Positions 41,051 through 50,793 of a DNA stretch of 58,521 nt are shown one piece after another. A program made the position numbers and the translations under genes. Positions within the stretch are counted from its first letter, which is position 1. Every line of letters begins with the position of its first letter. The notes below the pieces were generated by a model. That model ran no database searches. It saw nothing but the letters and a program-made list of their open reading frames with translations, and was not told where the DNA came from. Source of the DNA: Trichomonas tenax (Eukaryota; Parabasalia; Trichomonadida; Trichomonadidae); NCBI GenBank assembly GCA_023091735.1, contig JALKBU010000229.1, forward strand, positions 1-58,521. Direction: 5' to 3'.

Positions 41051-41849
41051 AATACACATTACATTTTCACTTTTGATATTAATATTTTATTATTTTTTCT
41101 ATTTTTTATTTTTTCACAGATACCTTTTTCATTACAAGATTATTTTCATATTATTACTTATTCTCATAATTATTAATATATCGTTAAATTCGTAATTAAT
41201 TGTTCTTGAATCATGAATTAATTAATATATCATTAAATTCATAATTAATTATGAATCATGAATTAGATAATGTTTTCATATTACGTTCATTTTATATACT
41301 GATTTATATTATTTAGATTCTCAATTTGATCCTTATATTCTTTGTAAAATTCGTTTTTTACTAAATTTTAATTTTTTTTTCTTCAAATTATTTGTTTATA
41401 ATTCATATTTACCATGCAAAAAGGGATAATTTCGACCGAATTTCTTGGTTTAGAGTGCAACAAAAACTTGCAATGAACTACCTTTATGGTCTTCATACTC
41501 AGCGTGGAGTTTCAATCTATAAATGTCAGTATTGTTTAGACTACAAAGATATTTATAACACTTTTTATAAAAGTGACAATTTGCCTGAGCAAAAAGGTGA
41601 CAGTTTATTCATGAAAAGTGGCTTTAAGGTTCTCTGTCACTTTTTGATGTTCACTTTTGTCCTAGACTCCGGGATAAAGGGGCAAACGCTGTTTTATTTG
41701 GGAAATATTTTAGGTTATATAGGCTCTACATAGGATTCTAAAGCTATATACACCACAATAAATTTTTCCATTCAAAATAGGGCAAACGTAAAATCAACAC
41801 ACGTTTAAAATTTTTTATCGTCTAAAAATTTTTATGGAACTTTCGCACA
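41051..41849. other. Very AT-rich spacer, doubtful open frame
   Basis: T-rich at the left; a short tandem repeat at 41171-41265 is listed separately. The open frame at 41392-41733 begins at TTG, not ATG, and has no recognisable domain, although its middle (YGLHTQRGVSIYKCQYC) is less biased than random. I do not call it a gene. Confidence 0.45.
41171..41265. repeat. Tandem duplication of ~48-bp AT-rich unit
   Basis: ATTAATATATC(G/A)TTAAATTC, then a TAATTAATT run and GAATCATGAATTA, occurs twice in succession, with the first copy slightly longer. Confidence 0.75.
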
Positions 41850-42215
41850 AGTTACCTCAAAGACTTATCTTCTGATAAAGAATTTGAGTTCCATGCAACT
41901 CTGCAGGCACCTGCATATGGTACATGGATGCTTATGCAGGAAACGCAAGGGTCAGAGAAGTTAATATCCGTATTTGCTCTTGACTAAGTAGTCAAACACG
42001 ATAATCACGACGTAAAGCTTAGCAAGTGCATGTAGCAGAAGCCCTAGATAGCTGCCGGCACTTGAGAATACACGCTACACGATCTTGCCAACTTCGATAC
42101 AAATTAGGATGAACCAACCGAAATCATACATCTACAAGAGCATTGTTTCCGAATGCAATGCTGAAACGCAGCTCAATCTTCGCCAGATTGGTACATGTTA
42201 GGTAATTAAGGTTTG
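41850..42215 (+). pseudogene. Decayed coding region of unknown origin
   Basis: A block of clearly lower A+T content. One plus-strand frame reads EFHATLQAPAYGTWMLMQET and QGSEKLISVFALD before a stop. After two more stops, another open stretch reads LPALENTRYTILPTSIQIRM and NQPKSYIYKSIVSECNAETQ LNLRQIGTC before TAG. The composition looks protein-like, but the frame is broken several times and lacks a start. It could be a remnant of a mobile-element gene, perhaps linked to the repeat at 40705. No domain recognised. Confidence 0.4.
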
Positions 42216-42423
42216 TCAATGCTAGGACAACCAAAAAACAGCACCAAATGCAAAAAGAGTGAATAGCAGTAACATGCAATTCATGTATATTGTACTTGCT
42301 GAATAATATACAATTTTATAACATATTGAAATTAAAAATTAAAACTTAGACTTTATTTTATTATGTTAGTTTTAGAATGATGTATACAAATCACAGGTGG
42401 GGTTTGGATGCTTAATTATGCTT

Positions 42424-43155
42424 CTAAGGAGGGGTTTGCCCCTTTTTTCCCTGACTATATTGTGACTCTGCAATCATCATCATAACTCCTGAAATAATGT
42501 AAAACTTTTGGATGATATTCATATTAATGCAAGTAATATAAATATTATGCATCCACTTTTGATAAACATGCAACAAAGGAAAGTTGGAAATTTTTTCATA
42601 GGAGTTAAATCGAATCCATAATTCGACTTCACGAAATGATTTAACTTGAGAGGATCCGTTATAAGTACAAATTGGACCCGGAATTTCATTTGGGACAAGC
42701 CAGTAAGAAATTGCTGCAATGGCATAATGCCATTCTTTTATATCAGGATTTCCATCAATTAAAGTATTATCTGAAGTCGACAATGCAAAGCCTTTAAATA
42801 CATAAGCTGTCTCAAAAGTATCACATTTTGCAGGCTTAGAATAATTTGAAGTAAATCCTGTTACAGAATATGTTTTTAAAGGATGTGAACTTTGATTAAA
42901 GAAAAAATATGTATCAGATAATTCAGGATAATATAAAAAGAAATTATATTTACCATTAATATACATATCTTCATTTATTGATCCAAGAACACTAAATCTG
43001 TTAGTGGTGTTGATGAATGAAGCTTCATTTGCGGCAATTATTTTATCAGAATTGAAAAATTCTTTAGTTGTGGTGTTATGAAAGAAGATTCGAATCCAAT
43101 TATTTCCATATAGCGTGCAAAACTTATATCCATTGTAATATCTCTCATTTTCCAA
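42424..43155 (-). CDS. WIR/QSSHP/IPGP module, array copy 1 (open, no ATG at module start)
   Basis: An open frame of 243 codons with the full module: NGYKFCTLYGNNWIRIFFHN, an INTTNRFSVLGSINEDMYI strand pair, a short membrane-free core, NQSSHPLKTYSVTGF, KGFAL, TLIDGNP, EWHYAIA, EIPGP and VELWIRFNS. A weakly hydrophobic tail follows. The module appears extracellular (paired Cys, many N-glycosylation sites), but no signal peptide precedes it. The frame starts at TTG 43153-43155 just after a TAA two codons upstream, and the first in-frame ATG is about 58 codons in. An ATG does lie at the start, but in another frame. It may be an untranslated cassette, a gene with an unrecognised upstream exon, or a decayed gene. 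It is the last of seven same-strand copies. Confidence 0.6.
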   Translation of the reverse strand: MENERYYNGYKFCTLYGNNWIRIFFHNTTTKEFFNSDKIIAANEASFINTTNRFSVLGSINEDMYINGKYNFFLYYPELSDTYFFFNQSSHPLKTYSVTGFTSNYSKPAKCDTFETAYVFKGFALSTSDNTLIDGNPDIKEWHYAIAAISYWLVPNEIPGPICTYNGSSQVKSFREVELWIRFNSYEKISNFPLLHVYQKWMHNIYITCINMNIIQKFYIISGVMMMIAESQYSQGKKGQTPP

Positions 43156-43220
43156 TCTTTAAGCAATTAACATATTGTCACATTTGACGATATGATTTTG
43201 ATTAAGGTTATTTTTGAGTT

Positions 43221-43893
43221 TTATAGTTCGATAAAAATTGATATCAAGCAAAAATTAATGTTATGAAATCCTTTTAAACAAGCACATGAAATTTCACATT
43301 TTGGTATTGGAATATCAAAGAAAGGAAGTCTAGAAAGTAATTTTGGATTTTCATAACGAAGCCACAATTCGATTGTGTAGACAAATTGATGGGGTAAATT
43401 ACACGGAGGATCAGGAATCTTATTAGAAAAATCATAAGATACGCTTCCTCCTATTGCATAAAGCCATTTTCTGATTGAGGATTTCCGTCAATGAGTGTTT
43501 GAGTTCCGCTTGATAGTGATATTCCTTTAAATGCTAATGCTGTATCACTATCAAAGTAGAGCATTTTGCAGGCTTGGTAATGTTCGACGATAAACCAGAT
43601 ACAGTAGTAGATGTCAATGTATTTGAACTTTGATTAAAAAAGAAGAAAGAATCAGGATGATCATCTGGAAAATAAATCATGAAATTAAAATATCCAGAAA
43701 TTTGGAAATTATTATCAATTGATCCCATAACACTAAATATGTCAGTTTCGTTTGTAAACGATACTTCTTTCGCCGCGATGACTTTATTCGAATTAATTAG
43801 AAATCGAAAATTCGTGGAGTTATGGAAGAATATCCTAATCCAATTATTTCCATATAGGGAACAAAGTTTATAACCATTAATGCTATATACGAA
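43221..43893 (-). pseudogene. WIR/QSSHP/IPGP module, array copy 2 (frameshifted)
   Basis: Reads SINGYKLCSLYGNNWIRIFF, then NEVSF-type strands, FNQSSNTLTSTTVSG and KCS. It changes frame before ALAFKGISLSSGTQTLIDG and again before IELWLRYENPKLLSRLPFF, ending at TAA 43221-43223. At least two frameshifts. The C-terminal segment (LPFFDIPIPK) shows where each unit ends. No start ATG. Confidence 0.7.
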
Positions 43894-44029
43894 CTTTTAG
43901 AATATCTAAAGTATTTTTTATTCAATTACAAATAACATATAACATTAACGAAGGATGAAAAAAAAAAAACATCCTATGAATCATGTTCAAATTCATGCAT
44001 GTAATATATATGTTTTGAACAATGCTATT

Positions 44030-44613
44030 TCAATCGCTCATTGCTGGAAGTTTTGATAAATTCGAGTAAGAATTAATTCTTAGCCATATTTCAACAAATC
44101 GAAATGACTTTGTGTTTGAATTTCCCTTAATTACATAATATGGACCAGGAATTTCATTTTGCACAAGCCAATATGTATTGGCTCCTATTGCATAAAGCCA
44201 AGTTCCAGTGTCCGTTGCATCAATTAAAGTCTGGCCTTCATCAGATAATGCAAAACCTCTTATTTTATAATTATATTCACATGTATAACAAATCGAAGGC
44301 TTAGAATAATTTGAAGTAAATCGGGTGACAGAATATGTTTTCAATGGATGTGAGCTTTGATTAATAAAGAAAAATGATTCTGAGAGTTCCGGATAATATA
44401 ATAAGAAGTTATATTTACCATCAATATATAAATCCTCATTTATTGATCCAAGAACACTAAATCGGTTAGAAGTGTTAATGTAGGAAACTTCCAAAGCGGC
44501 AAAAATTTTATTCGAGTTGAAAAATTCTTTAGTTGTTGGAAGAAGATCCGAATCCAATCATTTCCGTACAATGACACGATTTTATATCCATTGACAAATC
44601 TCTCATTTTCCAA
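44030..44613 (-). pseudogene. WIR/QSSHP/IPGP module, array copy 3 (frameshifted)
   Basis: Very close to copy 1 at the DNA level, including about 60 bp of upstream spacer. It starts LENERFVNGYKIVSLYGNDW. A 7-bp net deletion after IRIFF puts the rest in another frame, which then runs open through TKEFFNSNKIFAALEVSYIN, NQSSHPLKTYSVTRF, TLIDATD, WLYAIGANTYW, EIPGP and VEIWLRINS to the stop. The 175-codon open part has no natural start. Confidence 0.7.
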
Positions 44614-44688
44614 TCTTTAAGCAATTAACATAGTGTCACATTTGACGATAAGGCTATATTAAGATTAAAAAGCTTTAGAATGATACCT

Positions 44689-45237
44689 TTAAATAAACAA
44701 AGATATATAAATACTTTGTAAATCAATAAATGCAGAAATTATATACATTCCTCGTAATTGGGTGACTGTTATACATCTTTTTATTGAATATTGATTATTC
44801 ATGCGTAATACCTGAAAAAATGGCAGCTTCTTTAAAATCTCTAATTTATCATACCTTATCCATAATTCTCCAAAAATAAATGAAATTGAATCCAATCCAC
44901 CTTCAATCATTCAATAAGGACCAGGAATTCCATTATAATCCAGCCACAGGTGGTGGACTCAATGGATTTGATCTTTGGTTGAAAAAAAAATGTGTCTGAA
45001 ATTTCTGGATAATACAATAGAAAATTATATTTCCCAGAAATATGAAAACTATCATCAATCATTCCAAGAACACTAAACCGATTTGTTGTATTGATGAATG
45101 ATACTTCCTTGGTCGCAATAATTAGATTTGAGTTAAAGAATTCTCTGCTTGTTGAATTATGGAAGAATATTCTAATCCAATTATTTCCATTAGTTGAAAA
45201 AAATCTTATATCCATTGACATATCTTATATTTTTCAA
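44689..45237 (-). pseudogene. WIR/QSSHP/IPGP module, array copy 4 (internal deletion)
   Basis: The N-terminal half is open (NGNNWIRIFFHNSTSREFFN, then INTTNRFSVLGMIDDSFHIS). It begins after a one-base shift relative to the conserved start, so that an in-frame ATG (45219-45221) happens to be available. The middle, from just after the QSSHP region to the IPGP region, is deleted (about 60 codons). The remainder continues in another frame as FGELWIRYDKLEILKKLPFF. Not a functional gene as it stands. Confidence 0.7.
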
Positions 45238-45316
45238 TTTGCTGTAAACATAATTTTATATGTCAATTTTCAAGAAGGTTTTTAACCTTATGTTTATCTC
45301 CTTTTGTCCAAAAATA

Positions 45317-46480
45317 ACTTCAAAAATCATCACTAGAATACATTGCTGCGTAGAAAATACTAAAATATATTCCAAAATCATAGTATTGAATAAACTCTGA
45401 TTTTGTTAGTAAAGGAAAATATGTAATTAGAAACATTCCATTTCCAACCCAAATTCCACGTGCATGCATTTCTTCTTTCATGATATATGGACTGTTCTTA
45501 TTAAACGCATAGTTTCCAACAATAGGGTTTTCATAAAATGTATCATATATTATCATTTAAGTTGGAATAATGGCATTTTCTGTGAGGACAAAACTTGTTA
45601 TCCCTCCTGAACCACCATTCCAGTGAAATGAATTAAACCATCCAAACCAGCCACCACGTCCACCCGAATACTCGCCTAATACTCCAGTTTTGACTTTTCT
45701 TCCTTCGGGATGGATGCTTTAGCCTTCTCTTATCGATCACCAGATCCATTAGTAAAAAAAGTGGATGTTATTGGCTTCGAATTCAGGATAATATTGATTC
45801 TCTACCCAAAAACTTTGTCTTATCAGCCCTCCACCAGAACCTCCTTTCCCTTCGTTATTAATGGTATAATCATCACAGCCACCTCCCGCACCGGCTACTA
45901 GCACGGAGTGGAAAATATCATCTTCGAGCATCATTAGGGCTGTTCTACCACCACCTGATGCCCCACTATCATTAGCATTAGTCCTTTGTTTTCCATATCC
46001 TCCACCTCCAGGTAGGAGAAACTCGCGAGGAAGTGATGGAGAATCTTGAAACATTTGAAGATATTTTTCCTTGGCCTCCAATCATCAAATAAGCTTTTGT
46101 ATCTTGATGCAGATTCAAAATAAATGACACATATCCTCCTGCACTAGATGAATAAATAGATGCATTACAAATAACATTTCCTCGAAATTTAATAACATTT
46201 TTAAATTGACATGAATTCGTATAGAGGGTCAATATAGGAACTTATCATTGGAATACCATTTATAAATGGTATTCCTGCACTTGCACCACATGCTTATAAA
46301 AAAAATGACAAGGTGATAAAATTAATTCATAATCTGGACAATCGATCAAATCTTCACATGGATAATAAAACTCATATGTGTTATTGGTGATTGAAACGTT
46401 TGGATCACCGTTATTTTTATCAACTAACTGATATTGAACATGAATGAAAAGAATTTCATTTGTCCCTTTTACTCGATTTT
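45317..46480 (-). pseudogene. Glycine-rich surface-protein pseudogene inside the array
   Basis: Starts with NNTYEFYYPCEDLIDCPDYE and LILSPCHFF, the same opening as the glycine-rich relic at 10066-10953. It continues with SSAGGYVSFILNLHQDTKAY LMIGGQG, changes frame, and reads LPGGGGYGKQRTNANDSGAS and AGAGGGCDDYTINNEG. After further frame changes it reads GEYSGGRGGWFGWFNSFHW and SGGITSFVLTENAIIPT, then a stop. The final block 45320-45556 is open but belongs to the same broken gene. At least two frameshifts plus a stop. It lies between module copies 4 and 5, on the same strand. Confidence 0.75.
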
Positions 46481-46645
46481 ATGAAATAAGGTTGAAAGAA
46501 TATATTTTATTTATCGGTAATGAATACATAAGTTGCCAAAGTATATATAGCATAATGCGAGTATGATAAATCACATGAAATTATGTGATTTACATAAATA
46601 TCCATGAATGCATTTTTCAAAGATGGGAGATATGATAATTGTTGA

Positions 46646-47143
46646 TTATTTTATCCAAAGCTCCACGGAGTGAACAGAAATTGAAGTTGCTGAACCTTGC
46701 AAATAGCACTGAGGACCAGGTATATCATTATTTATTACATAAAAACTTAAGGCTCCAATAATGCTAAACCTTGCAACATAGCACTTGAAACAGTATCGAA
46801 ATATACACACTTACTGTATTTGGTTATATTCGATGAAAATCCTGTGATGAATATGATTTTAATGGATGCGAACTTTGATTAAAAAAGAGAAGTATGAGCC
46901 TTCAAGTTCATCAGGATAATAAATCATAAAATTAAACGTATTTGATATATAAAAGTGTTCATCAACAAATCCGAAAACATTAAATTTATCAGATGTATTG
47001 ATAAAATATAATTCGTTAGCAGCAATTGCTTTATCAGAATTAAAAAGTTGTTTATTTTTTGTACTGTGATAGAAAATTCGTATCCAGTCATTATCATACA
47101 ATGAGCCAAGTTTGTATCCATTGAAGTTTCTAACATTTTGCAA
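46646..47143 (-). pseudogene. WIR/QSSHP/IPGP module, array copy 5 (frameshifted)
   Basis: Open for 94 codons (QNVRNFNGYKLGSLYDNDW, IRIFYHSTKNKQLFNSDK, then FNVFGFVDEHFYISN), ending after a frame change near 46860. The later parts are recognisable in other frames (NQSSHPLKSY, then SVELWIK directly before a TAA at 46646-46648). The region between is short and damaged. The N-terminal codon is TTG, as in copies 1 and 3. Confidence 0.65.
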
Positions 47144-47238
47144 TCTTCATTATTAATAGAAATGTCAGTTTTTGAATAAAAATAAACTAAAACGATATAT
47201 CAATTATGCTCATTACAATAGGAATAGCCAGCAAAAAT

Positions 47239-47832
47239 TCAAGTCCAGTGCTTGAAAATAAAAATGCTGTTTAAAGCATAGGCAGAAATACCAATTTTAT
47301 GAAATAATAATAACTTTGTTGAATGATTTTCCTGATTATTTGTGCTATTCAAATAACCACAAAACTCAATTTGTACAATATCTGTAATATTGAGATCATA
47401 TAGAGAAAGACATATTAAAAGCAAAGCTCTATATCTGAAACACTTGATAAAAATTGTGTAGTATTCAAAATTAACAGTGGTGGACGATCCCATCATCAGG
47501 GAATATTCTTCATAGCCAAAATATGAAACCCCATTATCACTGATGTCAACTCCAAATCTTCTAGGTCTACAATCCATATAAGATGTTATGATTGAAAAGG
47601 ATTCTAATTTAATTTGAAAATTTTTAAAGCAAATTGATAAATTTCAAACCGGATCATCTTCAGCAGGTGTCCAATAGTTGTTTTGAAAGTCGAATGCATA
47701 TTGCTTAGGATAGCTGGCATGGTCAGAAGAAGAATATAGATCAAACAATGAAAAGTATGACTCGGTATTTAAATTATAAAGAAATCTCAGTATTCCATCA
47801 CCACTTCCATATCCGAAGTGGGATAGCATCAA
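47239..47832 (-). pseudogene. Discoidin-like (F5/8 type C-like) relic with one TGA
   Basis: One frame reads GSGDGILRFLYNLNTESYFS, SSSDHASYPKQYAFDFQNNY and WTPAEDDPV, then TGA (47644-47646), then NLSICFKNFQIKLESFSIIT and RFGVDISDNGVSYFGYEEYS, ending with IVQIEFCGYL. This is the trichomonad form of the discoidin/F5-8C module; intact members have a Trp where the TGA stands (TGG to TGA). No upstream ATG-bearing N-terminus (usually BTB-like) is present. A second relative is at 50794-52064. Confidence 0.65.
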
Positions 47833-48127
47833 TTAATTGAAGCATCAAGAGTTTACATCGTTGTAATCTGGCGTTTATATTTACAAAATATTTTAATATC
47901 GATAATATTTTGGAAGAGAAAAGAATCATATGATTCGATATTGCCAGTTTTCGCGCATTTTCGCGCCCGTAAAAAACGTGAAAACTGGTAAATTTGTTAG
48001 CTGCATTTTTACAATTATTTATTCATACGCAAGAAATAATAATAAAAACGTGGTGAGCTGATAAAGTGTCCATTTTAGCATCCTTATTTATAAGTTTTTA
48101 TTTGGCAAATGATGGTGTTCAAAAGTT

Positions 48128-48814
48128 TTATGATTCAAATGTTATAAAAGCACTTAACAACTTAATTACATGTTTTCTATTTATATATGCATATATGCCA
48201 CAGCGAGCGTTTAGATTAAAATCCGAAAGATCTATTCCTGGTAAAAGTGAAAGTAATTTGATATCATTATAGCGCATCCAAACATCAATTGTACGATAGA
48301 CAATATCTTTGTTCGAAATTTGGTATGCAGGGCTAACCAATCCATTTTTCCAAAGAGTACATTCTCCAATTGCATAATGCCAAAAACCAGAATCTCGATT
48401 CCCAGACACAAGAGTATTACCGTTTCCAGAGTATGCTAATCCTTGAAAAACCTGACTTGGATCATACTCAAATCTTTAGCACTTTGAGGGAGCAATATAT
48501 TTACTTTTAAATCCTGTTACAGTTGTAGACTCTAATGGATAAGAACTTTGGTTAAAGTAAAAGAAATTTCCATAAAAGGTATCAGGAAAATACATAAAAA
48601 AGCTGTATATATTGTTGATATATAATTTTTCATTTATTAGACCAAGCACAATGAATTTATCGGTTTTATTAATAAATGAAACTTCTTTTGTAGCAATCCT
48701 TTTATCTGAACTGAATACAGCACCACGTACTGAATCATGGTGAAAGATTCTAATCCAATTTAATTTATTTACTGTTGCAAGTTTATAGCCTCGATAATAT
48801 CTTTCATTTTGCAG
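48128..48814 (-). pseudogene. WIR/QSSHP/IPGP module, array copy 6 (one nonsense codon)
   Basis: One frame covers the whole module (LQNERYYRGYKLATVNKLNW, NKTDKFIVLGLINEKLYIN, FNQSSYPLESTTVTGF, FWHYAIGECTLW, TIDVWMRYNDIKLLSLLPG). A single TAA at 48476-48478 occurs where copy 7 has GAA (Glu). The start is CTG, with no ATG in frame. Confidence 0.75.
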
Positions 48815-48931
48815 ATTTCATAGAACAAAAATGTCAATTTTGGAAAGTTAACGCAGTTATAATTAAGGTTATATAAAGTTCTTCTTAATTTTCAAAGATA
48901 AGAAGTGTTGAAATATAAAATCAGAATAATT

Positions 48932-49615
48932 TCATGATTCAATAGTTATTATCACAAATAATAACTGCATTATATATTTATTATTAATATATATACATGA
49001 TCGATACCCATTGTATACATTAAAATCTAAAAGATTAATTCCTGGTAAATCAGAAAGTATCTTAATATCATTGTAGCGCAAATATAAATCAATAGTACGA
49101 GATGATGTATATGCACCAGAAATCATACACGCTGGACCTGCTAATCCATTATTCCAAAAAGAATTTTCTCCGATAGCGTAGTGCCAATTGCCTCCTGGAT
49201 TTCCATCAATTAGAGTTGAAGCTTCAGATGAAAGAGCCAATCCCAGAAAACGCTGACCAGAATCTGGTTCAAATATTTCACATTTTGAAGGAGCTTGAAA
49301 CTGACTTTTGAATCCGGTAACTGTTGAAGATTCTAATGGGTGAGAGCTTTGGTTAAAATAAAAGAAATTTCCGTTAAATGTATCAGGAAAATGCATAAAA
49401 AAGTTGTAGACATTATTAATATAGAAATCCTGATTAACAATTCCAAGCACGCTAAATTTATCAGTAGTATTAATAAATGAAACTTCTTTTGTTGCAATTC
49501 TTTTATCCGAGCTGAATAAAGCTCCACGAATTGTATCATGATGAAATACCCTGATCCAATTTAGATTATCTACTGTTGCAAGTTTGTATCCTTTATAAGT
49601 TCTCTCATTTTGCAG
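48932..49615 (-). CDS. WIR/QSSHP/IPGP module, array copy 7 (open, no ATG)
   Basis: The second copy that is open from end to end: LQNERTYKGYKLATVDNLNW, VFHHDTIRGALFSSDKRIAT, FNQSSHPLESSTVTGFKSQF, SGQRFLGLALSSEASTLIDG, NWHYAIGENSFW, LAGPACM and SRTIDLYLRYNDIKILSDLP, ending at TGA 48932-48934. Pairwise it is close to copy 6. The conserved beginning is again at CTG, after a stop a few codons upstream, and the first in-frame ATG lies within the module. The adjoining spacer up to the BRO1 relic is only about 110 bp, too short for a normal signal-peptide exon. The open frame under these conditions is worth a check. Confidence 0.55.
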   Translation of the reverse strand: MQNERTYKGYKLATVDNLNWIRVFHHDTIRGALFSSDKRIATKEVSFINTTDKFSVLGIVNQDFYINNVYNFFMHFPDTFNGNFFYFNQSSHPLESSTVTGFKSQFQAPSKCEIFEPDSGQRFLGLALSSEASTLIDGNPGGNWHYAIGENSFWNNGLAGPACMISGAYTSSRTIDLYLRYNDIKILSDLPGINLLDFNVYNGYRSCIYINNKYIMQLLFVIITIES

Positions 49616-49725
49616 ATTGTAAAAATCAAAATAATGTTAATTTTTGAAGGTTAGTTCGGATATATTAAGGTTCTTTTCATAAATAATATAAGAATTTGCC
49701 TTTATTTACATAGATAGTTTTCATA
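49616..49725 (-). other. Short spacer before array copy 7
   Basis: About 110 bp. It has AACCTTAATAT, also seen before copies 1 (AACCTTAATC) and 6 (AACCTTAATTA), about 50-60 bp upstream of the module start. This could be a shared promoter remnant. It contains an ATG (ATGAAAAGAACC) whose frame closes after nine codons. Confidence 0.4.
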
Positions 49726-50361
49726 TTATTTTTCATTCGAATCGTTCCATGGATCTTCATTCAACATCTTTTTTGTTTCTTCAAATAAAGATTCGATATA
49801 AAGGTTTTTGTTTGATTCAATAGTCTGCAGTGGCAAGCTCTTTGGGAATGGCGTATCAGATTACGGAACTCTCTCCATATAGATATCTTTGTTTTGGGCT
49901 TCACTTAAGTCTCTTGCTGAAACACATGCACGTTTCATGGAAGTGACAGCATTTGAAACTGATGGACAAAACTCAATTTTAATTGTTGAATTGAAGAACT
50001 TGCTTGCAGTTCTATAGGCTTGTATTGAGAGAGCAGATTCCTTTAGGTGTGCATTGTAATTACCAATAAGGATGAATACAAATCCATTGTAATACTCAAG
50101 CATCGATTGCATAATTGGATTGAAGAATGATCTTGAAACTTCTGGTAATCCTGAAGATATTGCCTCACATTCACGAAGCTTTTCGACAGCTATCATTGCT
50201 TGCCTAGCAACCAATGTTTGGTTTTTGCCACTGACTTGAATGATAGAGACTTGCCATATTGCAATCATGTATTTGTGATATGCTTGTGCAAAATCAGCAA
50301 GTCTTGGGTTGAAAAATGGATGACTTAATTTTTTCATTACTTCACAGAAGGTTATCACCAA
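49726..50361 (-). pseudogene. BRO1-domain (ALIX-like) C-terminal fragment, one stop
   Basis: An open frame reading KYMIAIWQVSIIQVSGKNQT, LVARQAMIAVEKLRECE, QAYRTASKFFNS and SAQNKDIYMERVP-like wording (here EAQNKDIYMERVP). It is then interrupted by TAA (49861-49863) and continues in frame with SDTPFPKSLPLQTIESNKN to a second TAA (49726-49728). The string IYxERVP plus downstream hydrophobics is the classic end of BRO1 domains (ALIX, Bro1), which bind ESCRT-III. About two thirds of the domain is missing on the 5' side, and the frame has no ATG at its open end; the first is at 50335-50337. A truncated pseudogene. Confidence 0.65.
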
Positions 50362-50793
50362 AAAATTTTAAAAATTTAGATTAAGAAAATTAATTTATTA
50401 CTGTGACAACAAACTAAGCAATTGAACAAAACCTTTTTTTTTGCTTTTTACAAGATTGATTCCGAAAAATTCTTGTCAAGATTGGTCATGGTGCAGCCTT
50501 AATTTAACGAAGAAAGTTATGCACAATGGTAAAGAAGTACCATTATATGATTATTTACATCGAGATTAAGCAGATGCTATTTTCTCCAATTCCGAAATTT
50601 AGGCGCGACTTAATCAATATCATAATGTTCTGGCTATCGCATCTTCATCCTTTTATTAAAAAGGAATTGTTGAACTCACATCGATTAAAATTCTAATATT
50701 AAAAGATTTCAATTATCAAAAGATGAAAACCCAACAAAATAAATCTTAAAATACAATATAGCTTTCAAGGAAAGTTTAGTAAAAAATATTATT
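50362..50793. other. Intergenic within the relic cluster, nothing recognised
   Basis: About 430 AT-rich bases upstream of the BRO1 fragment. I looked for the missing N-terminal BRO1 half on both strands and do not see it. Confidence 0.45.

Noticed and set aside
41392..41733. 113-codon open frame
   Set aside because: Starts at TTG, no homology recognised, composition not clearly coding.
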